Shown: positions 8,635-20,141 of the stretch, piece by piece | Numbering within the stretch: the first letter of the stretch is position 1 | How the letters are laid out: each line of letters opens with the position of its first letter | NCBI GenBank assembly: GCA_025201365.1 | Contig: JAIXMF010000001.1 | Coordinates: forward strand, 1,302,001 to 1,366,000 | From: Syncephalis plumigaleata | Taxonomy: Eukaryota > Zoopagomycota > Zoopagomycetes > Zoopagales > Piptocephalidaceae | Length of the DNA stretch: 64,000 bases | Direction of reading: 5' to 3' | The notes under the pieces: model-generated | What the model was told of the DNA's origin: nothing | The model's input: only the letters and a program-made list of their open reading frames with translations | The model's database searches: none | Translations under genes and position numbers: made by a program

Positions 8635-11344
8635 ATGACCGCTGCTGTAGCATCCGATAGCAGAGACCGAGGCATTCGGGCCGGTGGAACCGAGAGGGAA
8701 TCTACAGTAAAGGAGAAATCGACCACGGTTATGATTGCTCGCAACAAACATTGGCGTAACATTGCAGCCTACCATGGATCGTGGCTACAGTTACCGAGTG
8801 AAATGTTGGAGTATCTATGCTTGCTAAATATCACGGCCATGCCTTACTCCTCCGACGTGCATGATGCGGACGAGAGTGCACCGAGAGCAGATGGACATAT
8901 CAACATGGATTCTAATCGTAGCGGTAGAAGTACGCCTCGAATAACACCGTCATCATCGTCGTCAGCACTATTGTGCTCGTCTTCGCGACAGGAAAAACCA
9001 AAGACGTCGCTCCTATCGCACCAAAAGACATCCATCGACCGGCTATAGATCCGATTGTACTTGCCGACTTGCTACATACACGAGGATTAGTGGATGAAGC
9101 ATCCGAACTGGTGGTGTCAGCGATGCAAATACCATTGCATACGCATGGTAACGGTAGTGGCAGTGGTGGTAGCAGTATTGGTATGCACACACGACGGAAA
9201 CTACTAAGACGAGCAGTCGAGAAGATGGCCGCCGCCTATAGAATAGATGAGATTGCAGCGAGTGTTAATGCTATGCAGGCTGCCTCAGGACTAGATGAAC
9301 TCGTCGATCGACTAGTAAGCATGTCACCCGATGATGCGCATACAAACGATGTCATTTATACTCGATTTTTCCACGAGAAAATACCATCAAGGTAAGCTAA
9401 GTGATGCGACTAATGAATTGAAATAACTGTATATCGTATTGACTACTATTGGAATACTACTAGGCAGCTTGCAGGTTGTACGAGTCTCGCACCCCTCGAT
9501 GAATTGATACGACGTAATCCGGACACGCCTGAATATTATCGTACGCGTGGCACGGTTCTATGCGTGAAGGGACAACACTCGGCTGCCGTTAAGGATTTGT
9601 CAACGGCAATGCAACTGGCACGCCAGCAAGCTATTCAGAAACGACGCCGTATACAACCGTCCACCTCATCCGAGGGAGGTGGTCGCCAAGTGCCGATCGA
9701 GGATGGAGAGAATCAGGACGACTTTGCACTGCGTGGTCCGGAAATCGAAAGTTTGACCAATTCGTCGTTAGCGATGATATCGGAAGACTTGCGGCGTAAT
9801 CCGTTACGTGCGGGACGTGGTACGGAACGACAAGCACTATTCCAACGTGGTGGATGCTACCTGCAATGGGCATTTCATATTATGCACACGGAGATATACG
9901 AGACGGAGAAGTTACTTGATGAACAGCAACGCTTAGCCAATAGCAAACAAGAGAATGGAGATGATACGGGAGTAGCGGGAGTGACGGGAGCGCGAAAGAG
10001 GCGTCAACGACGCAAGAAAGTATCCAAGGATCAGGCGAGGAAGGAAGCCCGCGGGTACTACGTAGGTCAACCGTTGATGGATGAGGATATGGCATGGTAT
10101 GCGGAACCGCATAACACACCGATATCTCCATTGAACGGCTCGTTGCGCGAAGCATGTCGCGATCGATTGGTACAACAGCAAGCCCGAGTAACATCGTTGA
10201 TTCGACGAGCGATACGTGATTACATGCGTTTCCTTCGATGGTTTCCACATGCATTACCTAGTATCGAGACAATATTAGAGGAGTTGGAGCAGGAGGCCAA
10301 GCGACTTGGTAGCCAGAATACGTCATTCACTAGCGGCACTGTAGTGAAAACAGCTAACGAGTGTGAAGAAGAAACAGCAACTTCTAGCCAACCGACCACC
10401 AAGAGAGATCCTAGTACTTTGCTCAGCTTACTGAGTAAACCGCCAAAACTCAAGGTTGCAGCCTTTTCTACGGCAGTCTATCGTAGCTACTTTGTGGATA
10501 CCAATCCGATACAGATTCCACGTCAAACTGCCTTAAAAATCGTGTTAGCCGATATGGATAAGGAAACGGCACCGGACGACACTGATAGCACGACGGAATA
10601 CAACACCATCATCGATTGCTTAAAGAATCAGTGTAATGTCAAGTCGACAAGCAAGGATAGAACGCGCGCCTCCGATCTACCCAATCTCATGGAGGATGAA
10701 GATCTCGAAGCCATTGAAATGCTATGGGATGACGGTTTCCCGCATATCACCTATCATCCATTGCTGATCGAGGCTCACTACAGCATCGCTATGGGCATGC
10801 TATTGCTCGGAGACTGGCCTCGAGCCGTAGCGTGGCATGTACGCGGTCAGTTGATTCAGCAAGCATCCGCGGTTTTCCAATTTTCATGCCAGCACGTTCA
10901 GTGGCTAGGAGCGACTTTTGCGAGATTACTGAACGCGTTGGAGCATTTATCACGAATGTTGACAAACCCACCGGAGCTGATGGTACGACTACGGTGGAGG
11001 AGCACTCGCAAGATCCCACTACGCAGTTGTACAACTGCACACGATTTGCCGATCATATGCGAGTGGCGGCCCGTTGGCTTCAACGTCGCAACATCGAGGC
11101 ATCCGTCAGTTACGCGCGTCAACGAGCCATCATTGATGATATCAACGCGAAACTACTTAGCATCAACGAGCCACGCGTGTCATCAATGGCATTCCCTACG
11201 AGCATGAATTTGGGATATTCATCACTCGCAGCTGCGAGTAATCCGACATCTGAACCATTCGCCGTTCCAAAACTAGGCGGCGTCCCCTTATATTCATGTC
11301 GTGTAAGAGTTGCACTAGCTTGGTTGCAAACTATCGAGTATTGA
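8635..11344 (+). CDS. Conserved fungal TPR-like protein, uncharacterised
   Basis: Two exons (8635-9391 and 9464-11344), about 880 residues. The product matches a widely conserved fungal protein that ascomycete databases often call 'histidine kinase group protein', although no kinase domain is visible. Hallmarks are the N-terminal AAYHGSWLQLPSEMLEYL, the RGLVDEASEL helix, and FFHEKIPSR joined across the intron to CTSLAPLDEL. A TPR-like repeat region follows (RTRGTVLCVKGQHSAAVKDL). Near the C-terminus are GFPIFMPA and LYSCRVRVALAWLQ. Long acidic and Ser-rich inserts are present. Two frame changes, at about 8990 (an A run) and about 10870, each correspond to one missing base. The molecular function is unknown; the family assignment is firm from motif order. 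Confidence 0.8.
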
Positions 11345-12757
11345 ATTTATTAAATTGCTCAATTAACCCGCATCCCATTTCTACAACGTATACAATGCTC
11401 GCTCCTACATTACTAATTGATAACAATGCAAATAACACTATCAGTTTCTAATCGTGCAACTGTGCCAACCCATCGGTATGAGTGATCAGATCTCCTTAAA
11501 CTTCGTGAAACCACCTTATCATGCCTAATTAAACCATTCACTCTTACTAGTAACAAGTCGAATGCTAGTTTGATGTTGATATCAACAAACCCATTTGCAG
11601 TAACTCAATCATACTTGCCTAAAAATAGCTAAATACTAAGATGTGACGTTGTTGTCCCCTTCTTATTACTTACTAGTAATGCACATGATACAAACTAACG
11701 CTTTACTGTCTGATATATATATAGGATGGACAATGCGATCATTTTTATTGGGACATCAGGAATTCTTCCTGAGTATATCCATCTTATTCCCTGACTTTAC
11801 CTGTTTATCCCAATAGCATACTGGTATGATCCGTTTGACAATTCCGGTTTTATCACAGGTATGTTACATCCCTAGGAGTTGACAATGATAGTAGATGGGT
11901 TCGTGTGTGTGTGTTGACTTGCAAACGCAATGGTGTAATGATGTGACGGTTACTCCGTGTTTTGTTTTATATTTGTTACAAGACAAGTTTGTCGGGACAT
12001 GGGACTTGCCTTGACGAAAGGACCAAGTCCCAACACTTTAGGTGGTGCAAATCTCGTTACACACATGCCCGTCCCTACCGTGTTATAGACAATGCAATAA
12101 TTGTTCATACGCCCCACTACTCGTTGACAATCTATCCTTATACACTCTGTAACACGCTTAACTCGGGGATTTAGTCTCGTATTGCTGGCTATTTCATTTC
12201 ATATCCCATTTCTTTCATCAAAATCATCTTTTCTATCATCTCGCCACTGCATACTTGACTTCCTTTTCTTATTATTCCAGCCTCTAAACCACAGTCATAG
12301 GTAATAATAATCATCATCATCCATCCCATTTTTGTTATTCTTTTTGGTTCTTTCCTGTTGCGCTGGACGTACCTACAAATAGCATCTATCATCACTTTAT
12401 CGCTCTCGCATATTCATAGTATTTGTGCTGGATCACATCTACACATTCTTAAGGAAAATAATCGTAACAAACCTGCACATTTAGTTTGCAATAGCCGTGT
12501 ACATTGTCCGTGTTCAAAGGCAATACACGGTACGATATCACATTAATCAGTTCTACTAGTCGCGGAAGATTGTTTCCAGGACGTCTAAGTCATTCGTATT
12601 TCGTTATTCCTCGCTACTCGTAACTTGGTCTATCATATTCCCAATCTATCATCCTATCATTACATTGTATCGATATTTATTATTTTTAAACAAGCCTAGT
12701 ATTAGCTGTTGCTGCTGTTGCTGTTGCTGTTTTGTCTTTGCAATAATAACAATCTAA
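11345..12757. other. Intergenic region upstream of orphan gene
   Basis: AT-rich with a TATATATATAGG stretch near 11715 and a GCTGTT repeat just before the next start (about 12705-12730). No protein-like frame or RNA gene was recognised. Confidence 0.5.
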
Positions 12758-15700
12758 ATGGCATGCAACGCAACTGGTGGTGACCTACCACTATTATCCA
12801 TTATGAACTCGCCTTTATTGCCTAATTTCAGCTTTGACGACAATTCTGCGTTCTCCGCGGAATCCTTGTTGGACTCACTGTCGCCAACTGGTTATCAGCA
12901 TCCATCACGGAGTATACTAAAGGATTACACCTCGCCTGAAACACCGGAACATTCATTGGAGAAGGAGCAACAATCCGTGTTATCCGAAGATGCTACCAAT
13001 ATACCCTCTGACACATCGATAGCGTCCGATTTGATGGTGTCGAGAAAGCATACCTACATTGAAGCGGATGTCGTATCCACGGCAGATAGCGAGGCCAGTC
13101 TACTGGAACCGAATGATTCCATAAACAACATCAATAGCAATAGCAATGCCAATCACAATGAAAATGATGATGATGACAAGGATTCAAATACCACTCATGT
13201 GGAACACACATTCGAAAGTAGCAGCACTAAAATCTCAGCAGAGCGGATTGTCCAAGTCTACCGACAACTTTGGTCAAAAAGATCGATAAGGACATAAGCA
13301 ATTCTAAACAAGAATCGTGCCTAGCAGAACGAGATACAGACGTTAAGTTTACTGAATCTGTGTCGGCACGAGAATCCATTCCGATACCGATCCGATACCG
13401 TGCGTAACGTCTAGATCACGTCTATCGTGCAACATGTCCATTCGATCGCAGCAGCAACCTGTACCGCAGCATAGCAATCGTTACCGAGCGTCATTCATTG
13501 CACCAACGCTATCACGACCGGATTCTATGCTACGCACTCATCCGACCGAGCAGGAATTGCGTCAATTTGTCCAAACACTCATGAGTGAGATGGACGGTCA
13601 TCAATTGACGGCACTCGGCATCGATCGCATTCTTGCCTTGGTGGCTGGGAGTTCGTATTATCATGCTGTCGAATGGTCGACCATGTTGGGCGTGACTTTT
13701 GTCGACGCGCGATCATGGGCGCGGTGGGCAACGCCATGCTAGCTAAGAAACCCGCGAGCACTGTCTCTAATCGCTACTCGATGATTATGGACGCGCCCAC
13801 TAATGGTGGTCTAACGGTGCCAACGCATTTCATGCGTATTAATAGCACGGCAGGTTTCACCGAGCGTGATATTCATTTAAATGAAGTCTCGATCAACTTT
13901 ACAATCGGTGCCTATCCGTCTACACAGTCATCCGAGGCTACACAACGACTAATGGATGCTCTGGTCATTTTGGAACGACGCTTAATTACGGAACAGGTGG
14001 TGGACTATCCATCATGGACGAGTATTACCGCCGAGCAAATATCCGTAAGTAGCTATATTAATGATATTGCATAACAATTTATTGATAACTATACTGTTTA
14101 CTCAGGTAATTACGCATTACGTATCGGATGATGGCTTCCACCAAGTATTCGGACAAGAGTCACGTATCACATTTCGAGATGCGCAAATATTCGGTGTTAC
14201 CACGCAAGAAGCCGTCAACTACACCGGTGCACTACACTTCTTTGGCAATTTCCGTCTTCCGCTGGAAGGACTAATCGGACGTGACGCGTTTAATGCCGAG
14301 GACTACATTCGTGTTCTCATTATTGATCCGGCATTCAGTCTAGGATTTACGTGTGCCGAGTCGGATGCCGGCACGGATCTACCCGCAGCCCTACTTAATC
14401 TATGGCGCCATGAAGCATGGTGTCCCTCCGGTGTTACTCTGTTCCACGACCGGCAGGATTCCGTTAAACAGTCGTCAGACTACGCTGAAATTGCCGATGG
14501 TCCAAATCATTGGTATCGCCCGGTGATATGCGTGGAACGACGAGTCACTGGTGAACTATTGACCTTTATCGTGGGATGTTCCCGTGGCAGCTCATCTCGT
14601 GAAGATGTAGTGTAAGTAACAGTAGTAGAAGGAAGAAAAAAAGAACTCTTTACTATCGATCAGTAGCTAATATACTAAATTATAGAATCAAATTATACAC
14701 GTCAGCCTATTTGGCGCTCAAGCAACAAGAGTTATGGCTCGGTAAACGTGCGTATAAAAAGGCCGAGCAAACACCCTACGTCTATGCCTATTTGATTGAT
14801 CGCACAAGTATCGAACTATTCTATATGACCGGTTCACGTCAAGGTAACTGCTTACGATTGTTGCTACTATTATTTCATGCTAAATTACATTCTAGGTCGT
14901 TCAGAAACTATCGACTACACATTCGATCACATTCATACGATTAGCATAGCTTCTAGCGGTAGTCGTACTCGCCTAGCTACCCGGGTAGTGGTGCAAGTGA
15001 TGAAGATGGAATGTACGAGCACAATTCACCATTTTCCATGAAAGCCGTATTACAAGCGTGCACGATATTCACGAGTATGGCCGCCTACGTGTACGAACGA
15101 TTATATACCATGGAGAATGGTACACGCGGTAGAATCTACGATAACTTCCGCGCTGAAGTCGACAAGTGCGCGCTCCTTCCAGCACTAGAGATGAAACGTG
15201 TTCTACAGGCTAATGAGCTGGAATCAGCACGGAAAGTGGCTAAACAACGGAAAGCATCCCATGCCACACATGACAATTCACAGAGCAAGGAAACCGACAG
15301 CATGACGGATAAGATCGAGGATCCATCGGATAAAACGGTAGCGTCTCGTCAAGCGCAGGACAAGTTAAAGGAGAAACGGCAAAAGTATGTCTCGTCAGTT
15401 CCATCATTTAACACTCCAATCCTGGAGGCCATGCAGAAACGAGAAATACTAAACGATACCGTTAGTCGTTTGTCATCCGCCAAGAGCAATCGTAGATCGT
15501 TCGCTAGCTCGCGTAGAAGCGTCATACTAAGTGCTTTGCCAAAGTATGACGAAAATGGCGACATCAATGAGGAGTATGAAGCCTCGCTGGCAAGTGATAA
15601 CGAGCGACGTCAACGTGCCCTAGCCGGTATGGATCGAATCATGTTTTCCGATGAAAAGTCGGACGGTGAAGTATCTCAAGACAGGAATGACACGTTGAAG

Positions 15701-17135
15701 AAGCAACCAACTTCACCAGTGAAAGAAGCAACAAAGGATGGCCAAAGGCAATGGAGCAGCAGCCGCTAAATTCGTCAAATGATACAGTAACTGAAAGTGC
15801 CATTGAACAAACTGGCCATAAGATTGCAGAAAACGCTGAATCAACTTCCTCCGTAGCAAGTGTGAAGTCTGATGATTCCGTAAAGCCTAGTGGAAACACG
15901 TTGATGCCAGTATCCGATACGAAGGATCGATTGAAACAGACTCGACGAAGTGCCGTGTATGGAAAGGAAACGCTCATATCTAGGCACTCGAAACATTCGT
16001 CCAGCTTCGATGAATTCAAACAACAAACATCTGAAGAGACATGGCGTGCTTTGCCTCAAAAAGAGCGAGCACAGCATCAACCACGCCTGTAAAGACTACC
16101 GATATACCAGTCGTGCCAAATCAGCAGTTGAACGAGTCGTCAATGGTTGCACACGCCACACCGACACGCCCATTGCCTATGCTGAAGAACATACTTGAGG
16201 CACGACAGAATGGACAACCGCAAACGCCGACAAAGCCATTGCTACGCGATCAAATCTTGTTGGCCAACGCTAGACGAGTGAATACCCAGACCAATACACT
16301 ATCTGATCAAGCATCCGATGATTCAGCACCTCTAGCCACGTATGCCATTCATAATAAGTCTGCCACGGCAAACCAAGCATTAGCAGTTCAGGAGAAAACG
16401 CACTCGGCAGTCGAGCATAATAATAGTAATGCTAATAGCATGCGTAATATGCGTCCTAACTCGTTCCAACCCACGTCACTCGCCCATACTAGTCCGTCAA
16501 ATACGGCATCAAGAATGAAAGCGCGCGCTAGCGTATCACCACTAGCGGGATTTGTCTTCCCGGCACCACCACCCCCATTGACTAATGCTCAGCGTAAGAG
16601 CATCATTGAAGGAGTGGATCCACGTATAGTTTTAGGGAAATCGACAGAAAAACCCACCGTCACTCCACAAGTGCCGGTTGCCAGGTCAAATCCTGTATCC
16701 CAGCCACCGGCCCTTGTGAAGACGACTAAGCCGAAGCATCAAATGCAAACACTCGGATCACGTCGAAACTCGAAGGTTATTGATCCGATTGACCTGCCAG
16801 AATTGCCATGTCGAATCCCGCATGTAAAAACACCGCAGGATCCTTTGCCAATGCCAGTCATGACTACCACGCGACAACCGAATGGAAATGCCCCGCTCGT
16901 CTCTTCCACTTCCGAAACTGCAATTATGACGTCAGCTGTACAGCGAGGACCGCCATCATCGCGACAGAAAAAGTATGGTCATAAGAAACGGTCGCCGTCC
17001 AACTCATCGCTATCCAGCTTCTTTAGCGGAAGCAACAAGAGCGACATCAACGTCGGTAGTACAAATGGAAGCGCTAATGCAGTTCCAGTCAAGAAAACGG
17101 GCTCTTTCCGTAATTTACGTTCATTATTCCGTTAA
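12758..17135 (+). CDS. Large orphan protein with low-complexity ends and a folded middle
   Basis: I do not recognise this protein. At least four exons can be read, with introns at about 14045-14105, 14612-14685 and 14844-14896. Residues before about 13430 and after about 15200 are Ser/Asn/Thr/Lys-rich and probably disordered. The middle (about 13550-15200) looks folded: a helical part (EQELRQFVQTLMSEMDG), then mixed strands (VNYTGALHFFGNFRLPLEGL, VRVLIIDPAFSLGFTC), then a Tyr-rich part. The C-terminus is basic and ends KKTGSFRNLRSLFR, suggesting membrane or nucleic-acid contact. About six frame changes, all of the one-base-missing type, lie near 13278, 13395, 13705, 15010, 15750 and 16060; the first is in an A5 run. 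No signal peptide or membrane segment is seen. The start ATG follows a CAATAATAACAATCTAA leader. Confidence 0.6.
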
Positions 17136-17708
17136 TTATTCGAATTTCACTTTTCATTATGAACATTACTATGTGTTAATAAATATCTTTAAGCCTTATC
17201 GGTCAATTTTAATCTATTCTAATTTACATGTCATTCTAACAAAGGCGCGTGCAAACATATCGTCGAAATAAACCATGCAATGGCTTACGAGCAATACGAT
17301 GTTGTTGTTTATGTTTTCTATTGTATTCAGTATGGAAGAGCATAGTAATAGATGGATTATCCTTACCTTTGACTAATCATGTGGCGGTATATATCTCTTT
17401 CTCCAATGGCTCAATGGTAACGTCAAATCTAAGAGAAACTTGTTGTTGATGAAATATGACTTTGTAATACAAGCCTTTGGTTCGAGCGATGACATACATA
17501 TTGCATTCGAGTGTTTGTAATATTAACGCAACCCTTTGTGATTCCATAAGGAAACTTTGCCGTGTATGCTGTCTCGTAGATCTACAGTATATTTATATAC
17601 TTTTCCGATTCCTTTTAAATAGTGGCAACAAGCCAGACAATAATCGCATATTGATCATAGCACTAGCATAGCATTTCCCCTTCTCTTCACTAAGCAAATT
17701 TGTCAAAT
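17136..17708. other. Spacer between orphan and carbonic anhydrase
   Basis: AT-rich, no supported gene. A sequence like a tRNA B box (GGTTCGAGC near 17479) has no matching A box or cloverleaf. Confidence 0.5.
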
Positions 17709-18460
17709 ATGAAACTAGCATTTCTCGCATTTTGCATTGGTATCGTTGGTGTAGTCGCAGCGAATGACGGCAACGTTGAATGGTCGTACGATGGTGCGCG
17801 TGGTCCCGCCAAATGGGGTGATCTATCCAACAACTATCGTACGTGTAGCGTTGGTAAACAACAGTCGCCGATCAATCTAGTCAGTGGAAGGGCCGAATAC
17901 GTAACGGGAACGCAACAATCGGCACTATCGTTCAATTGGAAGAAACTGGGTGCCACGCCTATTGTCAACAATGGTCATACCGTTCAATTGGATATTCAAA
18001 GCGATAGTGCCACGGATAACTACGTGACGTTTAACAATGAAAAGTATACAATTCAGAATATTCACTTCATGCGCCATCGGAACATCGTATCGCCAGCGTA
18101 TACTCGGATACCGAGATGCACCTTGTTCACAAGTCGGCCAGCAATAAATTACTAGTGGTAGGCGTGCTATTTCGCGTTAGTAATAATCGAGACAACAATT
18201 GGCTCGCACCCATCATTCAGCATTTACCCAAGGGAAGTGGAGAGAAGAAGACGGTATCATCGCTCGATTTGTCCGCTTTACTAAAGGATGTTAACAATTT
18301 CAACGAATACTGGACGTACCTGGGAAGTTTGACCGTTCCACCATGTACCGAGAATGTACGTTGGCTAGTCTACGGCAAAGATTTACCATTCAGTGTGACG
18401 CAGTACATTGAACTGCGAAATGTTCTCAAATTCAATTCTCGTTTCACTCATTCGCGCTAA
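17709..18460 (+). CDS. Secreted alpha-carbonic anhydrase
   Basis: The ATG at 17709 opens a signal peptide (MKLAFLAFCIGIVGVVAA). The mature part reads WSYDGARGPAKWGDL, then QQSPINL, the hallmark alpha-CA opening. The zinc ligands belong to the segment around 18060-18130 (IHFHAPSEH and EMHLVH once frames are read on both sides) and the substrate-loop signature is YLGSLTVPPCTENVRWLV. One base is missing at about 18068, where two C residues would be expected. The length of about 250 residues fits the family. The enzyme interconverts CO2 and bicarbonate, here probably in the secretory path or cell wall space. The gene is convergent with the second GH17 gene, 328 bases away. Confidence 0.88.
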
Positions 18461-18788
18461 CAATAATAGCCCGTATTCCAATAAATACCAAGGATGCAAC
18501 TACTGATATGAAAACATATACATTGCTATCAATTGAAATGGAAATGATTGATTTAATGATGTTAAAATAGCTAAGAATCAAAATTGTATACCAGGATGAG
18601 TGAACGGATGGATGGATGGTTGGGTAGTCACAACAGAATACGAACAGCGGAACAGAATTGTAATAAAACACATACCATACACACGCATATATATATATAT
18701 ATATAAGTGGTGCATGTATGTGTATGTGTTTGCGTGTTTATACATTATGCCATTGTATCTGATGTTTGCACTATTATTATTGTTAATT
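18461..18788. other. Convergent spacer with AT microsatellite
   Basis: Short convergent 3' region. An (AT)n run lies at about 18688-18705. No gene is seen. Confidence 0.5.
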
Positions 18789-20141
18789 TTACGTTGTAGT
18801 AGTTTGAGTGCCAGCACGAGTCACTGGGACATTCGCTGGAGCAGCTACCGTTGATGGTGAAGCAGCCTGTACCCTTCCAGCTGTGCCTGTATTGACTGTA
18901 TTGGCAGTGCCCGCCGTTGTAGCCGGAGTAGATGGTGATGATGATGATGATGATGATGATGTAGTGCCATCACATCGTGGAATACGCACTTTCAACTTAC
19001 GATCTTTCGTTAATAGGCCCCAACTCTTTTCCACTGCTTCAACATTCGTTTTCCATGCGGCATCGTATGCTTCGAAGAAATAGCATGGAATGTTTTTTGC
19101 CGCAGTTTGACATAAGAAATTATCGAGATACGTTTGTAGATTGGCGACGGATGGCACGGCACTGCCCGTACTATCACCTTGTGTGGGCCAGCCAGTCTCC
19201 GAGATGATTGCAGTTTTACCGGATTTCGCTATGGTTTTATCAAAGTAGTCCCAGGTCCATTTTGCAGCGTCGGACACCGAGGTCTTTGCAAAGTACGGGT
19301 GAATATTACCGAGGGCAGCATCGGATGCCTGCATGATAACATTATCGAAATTCTCGGCCAAGTCCGTGGTATAAACGGGAATGTTGAGATTTCGTTTCTT
19401 CACCTCTTGACGAATATCGTTCATTCGTCGTGCTAGCTCCTCTGCTGTGACATCCTTTCGGAAGAGAGCCTCATTGCCCACGGAAATGCCGTCGATACGC
19501 TTGCCTTTATATTTATCTAAGGTGTCCCATAACGCTTTCAATTGTCGGTCATACGTCTCTTGATGTTTATCGACCCATATCGTCAATATAAGGGTGACGT
19601 TAATTTTTAACAGGCCAATAGCTTTTTCTAGTAAATTGACCTGATTACAATCCATACCGTATAATCGAATACGAGTGGTGAGCTGTGAGAGTACTTTAAG
19701 ATCCTCAATACATCGCCCACTGACACGCCGCATTCGGGGTATTGTGCTCGTTGTGGTGTATAGGTCAATCCGTAGAATGACTTTACGAGATCAGGAGATG
19801 GTACAATCGTTAGATTGGTATTACTAGGAACGGCAACATGATTACCTATGCACATACATACATACATAATATATATAATTATATAATGATTAATTATCAT
19901 ATGACGTATATTTGTGTATATTCTACTCACCCGATTGCATTCGTGACACTATCGCCCAGACAAGTAGACCGGCAATAGCGGCAATGATTGTAGCACCTAT
20001 AATTGCACTCCAACAAATAAACTGACGACGAGTCAAGTGGAATGTTTCCTTAGTTGAGCGTGCATCCCAATTGGCATCGCTAGCCATGGAATCGGCGTTG
20101 GATGGAACGCGTTGATGGTAGCGTTTTTGCATTTTAGTCAT
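18789..20141 (-). CDS. Membrane-anchored GH17 glucan endo-1,3-beta-glucosidase-like protein, paralogue 2
   Basis: Two exons (20141-19931 and 19845-18789); the intron sits at the same place and phase as intron 1 of the GH17 gene at 6.7 kb. The cytosolic N-terminus repeats the motif ASDANWDAR (residues 20-28), followed by a transmembrane segment (about 41-65). The GH17 domain keeps the acid/base Glu of SVGNEA (codon at 19470-19472) and the nucleophile of ISETGWP (codon at 19197-19199). One base is missing at about 19712, in GDV-EDL. Unlike its paralogue it lacks the last intron and carries a Ser run and a Thr/Ala/Pro-rich tail, probably an O-glycosylated stalk. Wall glucan remodelling is the likely role. 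Confidence 0.9.
18931..18962 (-). repeat. (GAT)n tract encoding poly-Ser in GH17 paralogue
   Basis: A trinucleotide repeat on the + strand encodes a Ser run where the GH17 domain joins its Thr/Ala-rich tail. Confidence 0.9.

Noticed and set aside
17476-17490. GGTTCGAGC, resembling a tRNA B box
   Set aside because: No matching A box, no acceptor stem pairing and no T-stem of the right length around it.
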